Assembly (NCBI RefSeq): GCF_024228675.1
Contig: NZ_CP100461.1
Coordinates: 3,717,398-3,781,397 of the forward strand
Origin: Salinigranum marinum
GTDB lineage: Archaea; Halobacteriota; Halobacteria; Halobacteriales; Haloferacaceae
Reading direction: 5' to 3'
DNA: 64,000 bases
This document shows, piece by piece, positions 17,328 through 25,953 of the stretch (its first letter is position 1; each line of letters starts with the position of its first letter). Both the position numbers and the translations under genes were made by a program. Under the pieces are notes generated by a model, which searched no databases, was not told where the DNA came from, and saw only the letters and a list, made by a program, of their open reading frames with translations.

Positions 17328-17909
17328 ATGAGTTCCGTCCGTCGGCAGCTGGCCCGACTGCTCGGGAACGAGGAGGTCCGCTCGATCGCCCGCCGGTACT
17401 TCGTCTCGAACGGCTTCGACGGGACGCTCACGGGCATCGGTGTCGTCGTCGGCGCGGTCCTCTCGGGTGTCCCCGACGGCCTCACGGTAATCAAGATCGG
17501 TCTCGGTGCCGCGGTCGGGCTGGGCACGTCGGCCGTCTGGAGCGTCTGGGAGATCGAACGGGCCGAGACCAGGGCCGCCATCGACCGGCTCGAACGGGCG
17601 ATGCTCACCGACCTCGACGACACCCGCGTCGAGCGCGAACGGTCGAGCGCCCGGCTCTTCCACGCGACGATGAGCGGGCTCGGCCCACTCATCGGCATCC
17701 TCGTCCCGCTCGTCCCGTTTCTCCTCGTCGGCGGGGTGTTCACGCTGGTCGAAGCGGCGGTCGTCGCCGTCGGCATCGGGATCGGCATCCTCGGCGTCTT
17801 CGGCGCGTACATGGGCTCGATCTCGGGCCAGCGGTGGTACGTCGCGGCGGTCCGCATGGCGCTTGCGGGACTGGTCGTCGCGCTGATCAACGTCGCCCTG
17901 CCGGGGTGA
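17328..17909 (+). CDS. VIT1/CCC1-like membrane transporter
   Basis: 193 residues. It has a short N-terminal cytoplasmic segment, then membrane helices beginning FDGTLTGIGVVVGAVLSG, a charged amphipathic middle (WEIERAETRAAIDRLERAMLTDL) and three more hydrophobic segments. The FDGTLTGIG start resembles the VIT1/CCC1 family of iron/manganese transporters. The glutamates of the canonical metal-binding domain are not obvious, so transport specificity is uncertain. ATG at 17328 preferred over an upstream GTG. Confidence 0.7.
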   Translation: MSSVRRQLARLLGNEEVRSIARRYFVSNGFDGTLTGIGVVVGAVLSGVPDGLTVIKIGLGAAVGLGTSAVWSVWEIERAETRAAIDRLERAMLTDLDDTRVERERSSARLFHATMSGLGPLIGILVPLVPFLLVGGVFTLVEAAVVAVGIGIGILGVFGAYMGSISGQRWYVAAVRMALAGLVVALINVALPG

Positions 17910-17931
17910 ACGAGCCGGTCGCCGCCTCGCG

Positions 17932-18786
17932 TCACGATGGGCCGCTGCCGAGCGTTCCGTCGAGCGCCGACACGACGGCGTCGAGGCCCTCGACGTCGGC
18001 GCGGTCGGAGCGCAGTTTCGGGCGCCACCACGCGGTCGGCACCAACACGAGCGCGTCGTCGGTCACCGAGTAGCCCTCGAACGCGTCCCACGGCAGGAGA
18101 CGACGGTGAAGCGGCCGCTCGACGACGACGCCCGCGTCGGTCACGCGAAACGTCCGCGGCGTCGCCGCGCTCGCGAGCGGCGTCCAGAGGAACGCGATCA
18201 GGTAGGCGGAGTCCGCCCAGCCGGCCCGAGAGACGACCTGCGCGACGACGGCGACGAGCGCGCTCGCAAGGCCGAGGAGCATCGCACCGACCGCGAGTCG
18301 ACGCCACCGCGGCGGCCAGCGCGCCTCCCACCGTGCGAACTCGGTCGCGCCTGCCGAGGCATCGTCGGCGTGTCTGGTCCGACTCATCACCACGAACGGG
18401 AGTCCGAAGAGGACGCCCGTGATCATCGTCACCATCGCCAGCGGCACGACCGTCCGCGGGACCCGCTCGCCGAACCCCAGTGTCACGAACGCGCCGCCGA
18501 ACACGACGAACGGAACCACGACGAAGAGCCAGGACGCGTCGCTGCGCCCGAGACGGACGGCGAACCCGCGGGTCCGCGAGATACCCCATCCCGCGAGAAC
18601 AGTCACCGCGGCCCAGACGCCGAGAAACCCGACGTAGAGGGCAGCGGCGTTCTGAACCACGATCGAAGCGACGAGGATCGCGGCCGGCGTGAGGAGCGCA
18701 GCGAGGTAGAGACCGCCGACGAACGCGTACTGGGGGTCGGGACGCGCGACGGTCGGGGATCCCGACACGGCCTCGGGTCGCGTCAT
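17932..18786 (-). CDS. Membrane protein with a cytoplasmic PH-like tail
   Basis: 284 residues with about six hydrophobic segments followed by a soluble C-terminal ~70 residues (TFRVTDAGVVVERPLHRRLLPWDAFEGYSVTDDALVLV), which reads like a bacterial PH/DUF-type beta domain seen in other membrane proteins. No catalytic motif. The ATG at 18786 starts immediately before the first membrane stretch. Function unknown; convergent with the VIT1-like gene. Confidence 0.65.
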   Translation of the reverse strand: MTRPEAVSGSPTVARPDPQYAFVGGLYLAALLTPAAILVASIVVQNAAALYVGFLGVWAAVTVLAGWGISRTRGFAVRLGRSDASWLFVVVPFVVFGGAFVTLGFGERVPRTVVPLAMVTMITGVLFGLPFVVMSRTRHADDASAGATEFARWEARWPPRWRRLAVGAMLLGLASALVAVVAQVVSRAGWADSAYLIAFLWTPLASAATPRTFRVTDAGVVVERPLHRRLLPWDAFEGYSVTDDALVLVPTAWWRPKLRSDRADVEGLDAVVSALDGTLGSGPS

Positions 18787-18881
18787 CACACCAGCCGTCT
18801 CCCGTGACGAGCAAAACGCTACCGACCGGGCCCCCTGCGAGTCGGGTCGGACGCGATCGTTCCCCACGACGACCGGGACGC

Positions 18882-18932
18882 CCCCACCGTCGGCACGCCG
18901 TCCGGGACGCACCCCACCGTCGGCACGCCGTC
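18882..18932. repeat. Two direct repeats, 30-base period
   Basis: A 21-base segment beginning CCCCACCGTCGGCACGCCGT occurs at 18882-18902 and again at 18912-18932, in the intergenic space between the membrane protein gene and the flavoenzyme gene. Too short to be a CRISPR; probably slippage duplication. Confidence 0.7.
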
Positions 18933-18963
18933 TGGGGGTCGGCCGAAGCACGTTCGACCCGAC

Positions 18964-20310
18964 TCACCCGAGTTTCCCGTCGAGCACCTTCGCCGCGGTC
19001 AACACCGGGTCCCACACCGGACTGAACGGCGGTGCGTACGCGAGGTCGTAGTACGACAGCTCCTCGGCGGTCGCGCCCTCGTGGAGGGCGACGGCGACCG
19101 TGTCGATGCGTTTGGCGACACCCTCGCGGCCGACCATCGTCGCCCCAAGCACGCGGCCCGACACCCGATCGCCGAGCATCGTGATGGTGAGCTCCTCGGC
19201 CCCGGGGTAGTAGTGGGCCCGCGACGAGGCCGTGATCGTGACGGAGACGGGGTCGAAGCCCGCCCCTCGCGCCTGCTCCTCGTCGATCACGCCTGTTCGT
19301 GCCGCCGTGAGGTCGAACGCCTTCACGACGGCCGTGCCGGCGATCTCCCCCACGGGGGTCTCGTCGCCGGCCATCGTCTGCCCGATGGCTCGCCCCGCAC
19401 GGTTCGCCGTCAGCGCGAGCGGGACGTGGTCCGGCTCGCCCGTGACGGCGTGTCGCGCCTCGGCGACGTCGCCCGCGGCGAACACGCCCGACCGGGAGGT
19501 CCGGCCGTACTCGTCGGTCGCGACCGCGCCCGTCTCGCCCAGTTCGATCCCCGCCGACGCCGCGAGGTCGGTGTTCGGGGCGACGCCGACGCCGACGAGC
19601 GCCAACTCCACGTCGTACACCGCGCCGCCCACGTCGATCCCCGTCACGCTGTCGTCGCCGACGAACCGCTCGACTGCGGTGTCGAGGTGGAGGTGGACGC
19701 CCTGCCGGCGCAACTCCTCCTCGACGGCCTCGGCGACGGTCTCGCCGAACGGGGCCATAACGTGCGGGAGCATCTCGAAGACGTGCACTTCGACGTCGTG
19801 CTCGCGGAAGGCCTCGGCCATCTCGATCCCGATGTAGCCGCCCCCGACGACCCCCACCGTCTCGGGCTCCTCGAACGCGAGGTAGTCGCGGACCGCGTCG
19901 GCCTCGGGCAACGAGTGCATCGTGAACACGCCGTCGAGGTCCATCCCCTCGAACGGGGGGACGACCGCGTGCGCGCCGGTCGCGACCAGGAGCTGGTCGT
20001 ACGGCTGGGTGAGCCGTCCCTCGGGCCCTTCCACGACGACTTCGTGCTTGTCGGGACGGAGTTCGACCACCTCGTGGTGGAGGCGCAGGTCGATGCCACG
20101 CTCCTCGACGAACGCCTCGGGCGTGACCGTCACGAGGTCGTCGAGCGAGTCGACCGCGCCCTTCACGTAGTACGGCATACCACAGGCGGCGTACGAGACG
20201 TACTCGCCCCTCTCGAAGACGACGACCTCGCGCTCCGGCCGCTCGCGCTTGAACTTGCTGGCCGCGCTCATCCCGGCCGCGTCGCCGCCGACGATGACGA
20301 TCGGATCCAT
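18964..20310 (-). CDS. CoA-disulfide reductase-like FAD/NAD(P) oxidoreductase
   Basis: A 448-residue flavoenzyme of the pyridine nucleotide-disulfide family with one redox cysteine, C43 (YAACGMPYY), as in CoA-disulfide reductases and NADH oxidases rather than the CxxxxC of glutathione reductase. FAD motif VIVGGDAAGM (residues 4-13), NAD(P) motif VGVVGGGYIGIEMAEAF, and the second FAD motif GVFAAGDVAE. Likely keeps CoA or a similar thiol reduced. Start at 20310; a strong TATA (CAAATATATTG, 20335-20345) lies 25-35 bases upstream, fitting a leaderless mRNA. Confidence 0.88.
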   Translation of the reverse strand: MDPIVIVGGDAAGMSAASKFKRERPEREVVVFERGEYVSYAACGMPYYVKGAVDSLDDLVTVTPEAFVEERGIDLRLHHEVVELRPDKHEVVVEGPEGRLTQPYDQLLVATGAHAVVPPFEGMDLDGVFTMHSLPEADAVRDYLAFEEPETVGVVGGGYIGIEMAEAFREHDVEVHVFEMLPHVMAPFGETVAEAVEEELRRQGVHLHLDTAVERFVGDDSVTGIDVGGAVYDVELALVGVGVAPNTDLAASAGIELGETGAVATDEYGRTSRSGVFAAGDVAEARHAVTGEPDHVPLALTANRAGRAIGQTMAGDETPVGEIAGTAVVKAFDLTAARTGVIDEEQARGAGFDPVSVTITASSRAHYYPGAEELTITMLGDRVSGRVLGATMVGREGVAKRIDTVAVALHEGATAEELSYYDLAYAPPFSPVWDPVLTAAKVLDGKLG

Positions 20311-20334
20311 ACGTACCCGTACTCGCCCCGTCGT

Positions 20335-20345
20335 CAAATATATTG
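20335..20345 (-). promoter_or_regulatory. TATA element of the flavoenzyme gene
   Basis: CAAATATATTG on the plus strand (CAATATATTTG on the coding strand), 25-35 bases from the ATG at 20310; the nearest A/T-only run and correctly placed for leaderless transcription. Confidence 0.6.
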
Positions 20346-20437
20346 CGCGAATTTTACAATACAGAGAACGAGGATCTCGGTCGCGGACGACCCGTGACTC
20401 GCCCGACCTCACGCCGCCCCCGTCGCGCGTCGGACGC

Positions 20438-20782
20438 TCAGTCCGACAGCGACGCGACGACCGATTCGAGCGCGGCCTGTCCCTGCACGCCGACGACCCG
20501 TTTCTTGGGGTCTCCGTCGCGGAAGAAGACGAGGTTCGGTACGCCCTGAACGCCGAACGTGGCCGCCAGTTCTTGGTGGGCGTCGACGTCGACCTTCACG
20601 ACGGTCGCGTCGGTCTCGGCCGCGATCGACGCCAGCGTGGGCTCGAGCATCTTGCACGGTCCACACCAGTCGGCGTAGAAGTCGGCGATGACGACGCCGT
20701 CCCGTCCCGTGAACTCCTCGAACTGTTCGGCCGACTCTACGTGGACCGGTTCGTCGCTGACCTGCGGTGCCGCGTCTGACAT
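20438..20782 (-). CDS. trx: Thioredoxin
   Basis: 114 residues with the active site W39-C40-G-P-C43 and the cis-Pro region FGVQGVPNLVFF; standard thioredoxin fold with a short acidic N-terminal extension. It acts as a cytosolic disulfide reductant, working with a reductase; the flavoenzyme gene downstream is of a related type but lacks the CxxC pattern of thioredoxin reductase. ATG at 20782. A perfect inverted repeat (20816-20841) lies 34-59 bases upstream. Confidence 0.95.
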   Translation of the reverse strand: MSDAAPQVSDEPVHVESAEQFEEFTGRDGVVIADFYADWCGPCKMLEPTLASIAAETDATVVKVDVDAHQELAATFGVQGVPNLVFFRDGDPKKRVVGVQGQAALESVVASLSD

Positions 20783-20815
20783 ACACGCCGAGTTGGTCGT
20801 CAGAGGGATTAAGAG

Positions 20816-20841
20816 TTGTGTATGAATTGTGCTATACACAA
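20816..20841. promoter_or_regulatory. 8-10-8 inverted repeat upstream of thioredoxin gene
   Basis: TTGTGTAT-N10-ATACACAA, perfect on both arms, between the thioredoxin start (20782) and the upstream gene's stop (20844). The likely TATA (CTCTTAATCC on the minus strand) is immediately downstream, so the repeat covers the BRE/activator position. Confidence 0.5.
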
Positions 20842-20843
20842 AC

Positions 20844-21572
20844 TCAGCTACGGACGTCGAGGTGCGAGCGCGTCCGCCGAGCGAACGCGAGGAAGTTGTC
20901 GAACACGCGCGTCGCGTCCGCCGTCTCGGCGTGACGCGCCGGCGTGATCGTGTCGAGGATCGCGTCGACCGCCGCGTCGGTGAGCTGGCCGCGTTTGTTC
21001 TCCGTGACCCACCGGGCGGTGCCGAGGTCGTACTCGGGGTGGAACTGGACGCCCCAGGCGTTCCGGATCCGGAACGCCTGTAACGCGCGGTCGTTCTCGG
21101 CGAGCACCGACGCCGCGGCCGGGAGCCGCGTCACCTCGTCGGAGTGCGTCTCGAACGCGACGAACGACGCGTCGAACCCGTCGAACAGCGGATCGTCGTC
21201 GATCAGATCGACGGCCGCGTAGCCGAGTTCGTGGCTCCCCATCGGATCGACGTCGCCGCCGAGCGCCTGTGCGAGGAGCTGGTGGCCCCAGCAGACGCCG
21301 AGGACGGGCAGGCCCGACTCGACCGCCTCGCGGACCCACGCTTCGGTCTCCGCGATCCACGACTCGTCGTCGTACACCGATGTCTGTGAGCCCGAGATCA
21401 CGGCGGCGTCGAACGGGAACTCCGCTCCAACCGCGGGTGGGGACTCCCCGTCGCTCAGTTTGAAGACGGTCACCGCGCCGTCGAGTTCACGCCGGAGGTT
21501 CCGTTCGGCCGGGGTGTCGCCGAGCGACGCGTCGAGGAGCGCGATGTCGACCTCCTCGTTCGAATTGTCCAT
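20844..21572 (-). CDS. Class I glutamine amidotransferase
   Basis: A 242-residue GATase with the complete catalytic triad: nucleophile C94 (GVCWGHQ) and H178/E180 (VQFHPEY). No synthase domain is attached, so it is of the free-standing GMP-synthase-amidotransferase-like type that can release ammonia for an unknown partner or act as a gamma-glutamyl peptidase. The start at 21572 (MDNSNEEVD) sits inside a perfect inverted repeat; an in-frame ATG at 21590 would add six residues. Confidence 0.88.
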   Translation of the reverse strand: MDNSNEEVDIALLDASLGDTPAERNLRRELDGAVTVFKLSDGESPPAVGAEFPFDAAVISGSQTSVYDDESWIAETEAWVREAVESGLPVLGVCWGHQLLAQALGGDVDPMGSHELGYAAVDLIDDDPLFDGFDASFVAFETHSDEVTRLPAAASVLAENDRALQAFRIRNAWGVQFHPEYDLGTARWVTENKRGQLTDAAVDAILDTITPARHAETADATRVFDNFLAFARRTRSHLDVRS

Positions 21573-21582
21573 ATTGGACAAT
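21564..21582. promoter_or_regulatory. 7-5-7 inverted repeat spanning the amidotransferase start
   Basis: ATTGTCC-ATATT-GGACAAT, a perfect palindrome that contains the start codon of the amidotransferase gene (ATG at 21572-21570). A protein bound here would block either leaderless transcription or translation. Confidence 0.4.
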
Positions 21583-21752
21583 ACTCGCACATAAACATGA
21601 ATCCAGCGACGGTGTGTCTGCCGCGCCCGACCGTTCGCTCCGCGTGGTCCGGTGTCCGCGCGGAACGCAGGTGACGTCGGCCTGGGGCCTCAGCGTCGGT
21701 GCTCAGCACCGACACTCGGCGTGCGGCGTCCCCGGTGCTCGCCGGTCCGGGG

Positions 21753-22175
21753 TCAGTGGACGTCCAGACCGACGTCGACGGCGGTCCCGTTCTCGACGTT
21801 GTCGGTGACCGGACACCGGTCTTCGACGGCCGCGAGCCACGTTCGAAGCTCCGACTCGTCGGCGTCGGCGTCGACCGACACGGTCACCTCGACACGCTGG
21901 AGTCCGGCCCGGTCGTCCGTCGGTTCGCCCTTGTACTTCGCGTAGTTCACTGCTCCCTCGACCGTCAGTTCTAACTCGTCGATCTCGATCCCCATATCCC
22001 GAGCGACGACCGTCCCGGTCGAGTTGAGACAGCCGACGACCGACCCCAGGAAGTACTCGATGGGGTTGACGCTCGCACCGATCTCGAAGGTCGTCTCGCC
22101 GGTGTCCACTTCCATCCGTTGCGGGCTGATCCGTCGTCCGGTGAGTTCGTACGTCGACAGTGCTGACTCGCTCAT
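21753..22175 (-). CDS. OsmC/Ohr family peroxiredoxin-like protein
   Basis: 140 residues with the two conserved cysteines C49 (GSVVGCLN) and C121 (EDRCPVTDN). The family reduces organic hydroperoxides through these thiols. The start at 22175 (MSESALSTYE) gives the usual length. It is the upstream-most gene of the minus-strand redox group (OsmC, amidotransferase, thioredoxin, flavoenzyme) and is divergent from mcm. Confidence 0.9.
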   Translation of the reverse strand: MSESALSTYELTGRRISPQRMEVDTGETTFEIGASVNPIEYFLGSVVGCLNSTGTVVARDMGIEIDELELTVEGAVNYAKYKGEPTDDRAGLQRVEVTVSVDADADESELRTWLAAVEDRCPVTDNVENGTAVDVGLDVH

Positions 22176-22314
22176 GCGGGTCGTGCTTCGTGCCCCCGGT
22201 TCAAAACGTTCGGCCCCCTGTGGTCGTGACCGTGACGCGACCGTGAGAACGGGATCGTCCACTTCCGCCCCGGTAGCCAAGACTCTTTAGTCGAGTACGC
22301 ACAATGAGTCCTCG

Positions 22315-24423
22315 ATGGCGCAGGCCCCGCAGAACCAGGAACTCACGGAGCGGTTCATCCAGTTCTACCGCAACTACTATCGCGACGAGATCGGGAGACT
22401 CGCCCAGCGGTACCCCAACGAGCAGCGCTCGCTGTACGTCGACTACGACGACCTGTACACGTTCGACCCCGACCTCGCCGAAGACTACCTCGCCAAGCCG
22501 GACCAACTCCAGCGGTACGCCCAGGAAGCCCTCCGCCTCTACGACCTCCCGGCCGACGTCAGCCTCGGTCAGGCGCACGTCCGCCTCCGGACCATCCCCG
22601 ACTCGATCGACATCCGCAACATCCGGGTCCACGACGACCACATCGGGAAACTCGTCTCCGTGCAGGGTATCGTCCGCAAGGCTACGGACGTCCGCCCGAA
22701 GATCACGGAGGCCGCCTTCGAGTGCCAGCGCTGTGGGACGATGACGTACATCCCCCAGCAGGACAGTGGCTTCCAGGAACCGCACGAGTGCCAGGGCTGT
22801 GAGCGACAGGGGCCATTCAGAGTGAACTTCGATCAGAGCGAGTTCGTCGACTCCCAGAAGATCCGGGTCCAGGAGTCGCCGGAGGACTTGCGAGGTGGAG
22901 AGACGCCACAGAGCATCGACATCAACATCGAGGACGACATCACGGGGAAGGTCACGGCGGGCGACCACGTCACGCTCAACGGGGTGCTCCACATCGAACA
23001 GCAGACGTCGAACAACGAGAAGACGCCCATCTTCGACCTCTACATGGACGGCGTCTCGATCACCATCGAGGACGAGGAGTTCGAGGACATGGAGATCACC
23101 GACGAGGACAAACAGGAGATCGTCGAACTCTCCTCGCACCCGGACATCTACGACGAGATGATCGCCTCCGTCGCCCCCTCGATCTACGGGTACGACCAGG
23201 AGAAGCTCGCGATGATCCTCCAGCTGTTCTCGGGCGTGACGAAACGCCTCCCCGACGGATCGCGGATCCGTGGCGACCTCCACATGCTTCTCATCGGTGA
23301 TCCTGGTACCGGAAAGAGTCAGCTCCTCTCGTACATCCGACATATCGCACCACGGTCGGTCTACACCTCCGGGAAAGGTTCGAGTGCGGCCGGGCTCACC
23401 GCTGCGGCCGTCCGCGACGACTTCGGTGACGGCCAGCAGTGGACGCTGGAGGCCGGTGCGCTCGTCCTCGCGGACAAGGGTATCGCGGCCGTCGACGAAC
23501 TCGACAAGATGAGATCGGAGGACCGGTCGGCCATGCACGAAGCGCTCGAACAGCAGTCGATCAGTATCAGCAAGGCCGGCATTAACGCCACGCTCAAATC
23601 GCGCTGTTCGCTTTTGGGCGCGGCGAACCCGAAGTACGGCCGGTTCGACCAGTACGAACCCATCGGCGAACAGATCGACCTCGAACCCGCGCTCATCTCG
23701 CGGTTCGACCTCATCTTCACGGTCACGGATCAGCCAGACCCCGAGAAAGACGGCGACCTCGCCGACCACATCCTCCAGACGAACTACGCGGGCGAACTGA
23801 ACACCCAGCGGACGCGGATGACGAACTCGAACTTCTCACAAGCGGAGGTCGACGCGGCCACCGAGGAGGTCGAACCGGCGATCGAACCCGACCTCCTCCG
23901 GAAGTACATCGCCCACGCCAAGCGTAACTGCTACCCGACGATGACCGACGAGGCACGGCGGGCGATCCGTGAGTTCTACGTCGACCTCCGGGCGAGAGGG
24001 GCCGACGAGGACGCGCCCGTCCCCGTGACGGCCCGGAAGCTAGAGGCGCTCGTCCGGCTCGCGGAGGCCTCGGCGCGAGTGCGGCTCTCCGACACCGTCG
24101 AGGCCGAGGACGCAGAACGCGTCATCGCGATCGTCCGCTCCTGTCTGGAGGCGATCGGCGTCGACCCCGAGACCGGGGAGTTCGACGCCGACGTCATCGA
24201 GACGGGCACCACGAAGACCCAGCGCGACCGCATCAAGAACCTCAAACACCTGATCTCGACGCTCGAAGACGAGTTCGAGGAGGGCGCGCCCGTCGACGAG
24301 GTGCTCGACCGCGCCGAGACCGAGTTGGGACTCGACCGCACGAAGGCGGAGGACGAGATCGAGAAACTCCGACGGAAGGGCGAGGTGTACGAGCCCCGGC
24401 AGGATCACCTCCGGACGACCTGA
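22315..24423 (+). CDS. mcm: Replicative DNA helicase MCM
   Basis: A 702-residue MCM. N-terminal domain with a zinc finger (CQRCGT ... ECQGCE, residues ~138-165) and the central AAA+ domain: Walker A GDPGTGKSQ, Walker B AAVDELDKM, sensor/arginine finger LISRFDLIF, then a C-terminal winged helix. It unwinds DNA at the replication fork as a hexamer. No intein is present, unlike some haloarchaeal mcm genes. The TATA-like GACTCTTTAG (about 22281-22290) is about 30 bases from the ATG. Confidence 0.97.
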   Translation: MAQAPQNQELTERFIQFYRNYYRDEIGRLAQRYPNEQRSLYVDYDDLYTFDPDLAEDYLAKPDQLQRYAQEALRLYDLPADVSLGQAHVRLRTIPDSIDIRNIRVHDDHIGKLVSVQGIVRKATDVRPKITEAAFECQRCGTMTYIPQQDSGFQEPHECQGCERQGPFRVNFDQSEFVDSQKIRVQESPEDLRGGETPQSIDINIEDDITGKVTAGDHVTLNGVLHIEQQTSNNEKTPIFDLYMDGVSITIEDEEFEDMEITDEDKQEIVELSSHPDIYDEMIASVAPSIYGYDQEKLAMILQLFSGVTKRLPDGSRIRGDLHMLLIGDPGTGKSQLLSYIRHIAPRSVYTSGKGSSAAGLTAAAVRDDFGDGQQWTLEAGALVLADKGIAAVDELDKMRSEDRSAMHEALEQQSISISKAGINATLKSRCSLLGAANPKYGRFDQYEPIGEQIDLEPALISRFDLIFTVTDQPDPEKDGDLADHILQTNYAGELNTQRTRMTNSNFSQAEVDAATEEVEPAIEPDLLRKYIAHAKRNCYPTMTDEARRAIREFYVDLRARGADEDAPVPVTARKLEALVRLAEASARVRLSDTVEAEDAERVIAIVRSCLEAIGVDPETGEFDADVIETGTTKTQRDRIKNLKHLISTLEDEFEEGAPVDEVLDRAETELGLDRTKAEDEIEKLRRKGEVYEPRQDHLRTT

Positions 24424-24572
24424 CTCCCCGACCCGCATCCGCCGCCTCGTGACCGCTCGGCGACGCACGCTGCCGGTCCGTCGTGACGCTCGACGGTCGA
24501 CCGTTCGGTATTCGATCGATGCGCAGACGTGTCACGTCATCGTTATCTCCTCGGCAGTCCTGCTAAAGGAGG

Positions 24573-24782
24573 ATGAGTCTCAGTGCGCGAAACAGACTGT
24601 CCGGAACCGTCCAGCGCGTCGAAACAAGCGGGCTGATCGCCGAGGTTGTCGTCGAACTCGACGACGGGGAGACGGTCACGGCGGTCATCACCAGCGGCTC
24701 GGCCGAACGTCTCGGCCTCGAAGCCGGCAGCGAGGTCGACGCCGTCGTGAAGGCGACGGAAGTGATGATCGAGACCCGGTAG
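24573..24782 (+). CDS. TOBE-domain (molbindin-like) protein
   Basis: 69 residues forming one complete TOBE/Mop domain: MSLSARNRLSGTVQRVETSG, AEVVVELDDGETVTAVIT, and SGSAERLGLEAGSEVDAVVKATEVMI. Molbindins bind molybdate or tungstate as oligomers; some haloarchaeal copies are regulators. A Shine-Dalgarno-like GGAGG ends right at the ATG. Single gene between mcm and an opposing small gene. Confidence 0.88.
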   Translation: MSLSARNRLSGTVQRVETSGLIAEVVVELDDGETVTAVITSGSAERLGLEAGSEVDAVVKATEVMIETR

Positions 24783-24874
24783 CCGCACCGCTCCGATTCG
24801 TTTCGAAAACGGCTCGAGGAGCCAGCGGTCCACCGGCGGCGGGCCGGCCGTTCGGGTGTCGCCGATCGCCGTCC

Positions 24875-25060
24875 TCACCGCCGGACGGTCATCGGATCGC
24901 CCGCGCGCATCACCAGCCGCCCATCGTCGTCGTAGAGGACGACCGCGCCGTCCGCGTCCCGTTCGGCGTGAAACGTCGGGGCCGGTGGAACCCCGTAGTC
25001 GGCGGGGTCGCGGAACCGGGCCGCGATGGCCCACTGCCGGGCGCGCATGCGACTAGTCAT
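24875..25060 (-). CDS. 61-aa uncharacterised protein
   Basis: A short acidic-ended protein (MTSRMRARQWAIAARF...GAVVLYDDDGRLVMRAGDPMTVRR). The second half has a clean beta-hairpin pattern seen in other tiny haloarchaeal proteins; GC-rich third positions support coding. No domain recognised. Confidence 0.5.
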   Translation of the reverse strand: MTSRMRARQWAIAARFRDPADYGVPPAPTFHAERDADGAVVLYDDDGRLVMRAGDPMTVRR

Positions 25061-25344
25061 GGACACTGGCGGCCCGCCGGGCGGCCGACGCGACGCTCTC
25101 GCGAGATCTATGTGTCGATCGACAGGTTCGCGTCGTGGTCGTGTCGTCCATCGGTTCTCGTGCGTTGATCCCCGTTCGTGTATCGATGGCCGCCACGGCA
25201 CCGTCTCGTGCCTACGGTCGTGTGCCGCGACGGCCGTGCTGCGGTCCGACTCGGCTCTGATCGGCCGCGGTCAGCCGAGCGGGGACCGACCCGCCCGAAT
25301 CCGCGGTGATCGGCCGTCGGTCGCTCCGCGGAGCCGCGGGGTGG

Positions 25345-25898
25345 TCACGCCGTAACCGTCACCGTTCCCGCGCGCTCGGCCGCTTCGGTGAGCGCGCGTT
25401 CGGTGTACACTCCGAGGAGCTGACCGCGGAACTCCGCCGACGCCTGGAGGTCGTCCATCACCATCCAGTCGTCGAGGTCGTCGCCCGCGCGGGCGGCGGC
25501 CGCCTCGATCGTCTCGCAGTCGAGCCGTTCGCCGACGATGGTCTCTTCGACCGGTCCGAGGCGGACGCCGTGGTCGATGACGCCGCTCGCCCCGACGCGT
25601 GCCTCGTCGACGACGCCGCCGTCGATGGCAAGCGAGACGGCGACGCCCACCATCGCGTACCCCGACGAGGGGCTCGGCTTCTTCGCGTAGGTACCCACAG
25701 CGTCCGGTTGCGCCGGGAGTTCGACCCGCGTGAGCAGTTCGTCCTCGGCGAGCGTCGTCGCGTACATCCCCTCGAAGAAGTCGTCGACGCCGGTGTGTCG
25801 GGGGCCGTCCGGGCCGTGTGCGACGAACGTCGCGTCCGCGGCTCGACGCTCAGTTCGTGTTCCGTGCCGTTCATCGTGAGTGTGATGTCGTGCGTCAT
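25345..25898 (-). pseudogene. coxS/coxM fusion remnant (carbon monoxide dehydrogenase)
   Basis: From the ATG at 25898 the frame reads like the start of a CoxS [2Fe-2S] subunit (MTHDITLTMNGTEHELSVEP). At about 25840 homology jumps, in another frame, to the middle of a CoxM FAD-binding subunit (ADATFVAHGPDGPR...FFEGMYATTLAEDELLTRVELPA) and continues through its C-terminal domain to the stop at 25345. The rest of coxS, including all iron-sulfur cysteines, and the FAD-binding N-terminal half of CoxM are missing. A deletion of roughly 1 kb that joined two genes out of frame explains this. An ATG at 25767 could still make a 140-aa C-terminal piece of unknown use. Confidence 0.8.
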
Positions 25899-25953
25899 TC
25901 GGTCGTTCTTCGTCCGTGTCGTTCGGTGGGCTGTTGGTCTCTCCCGCGGTCGC

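Noticed and set aside
18882-18932. CRISPR array
   Set aside because: Only two copies with a 9-base spacer, no variable spacers; a simple duplication.
22315-24423. Intein in mcm
   Set aside because: The reading frame is continuous with the normal length (702 residues) and no splice-junction residues interrupt the AAA+ domain.
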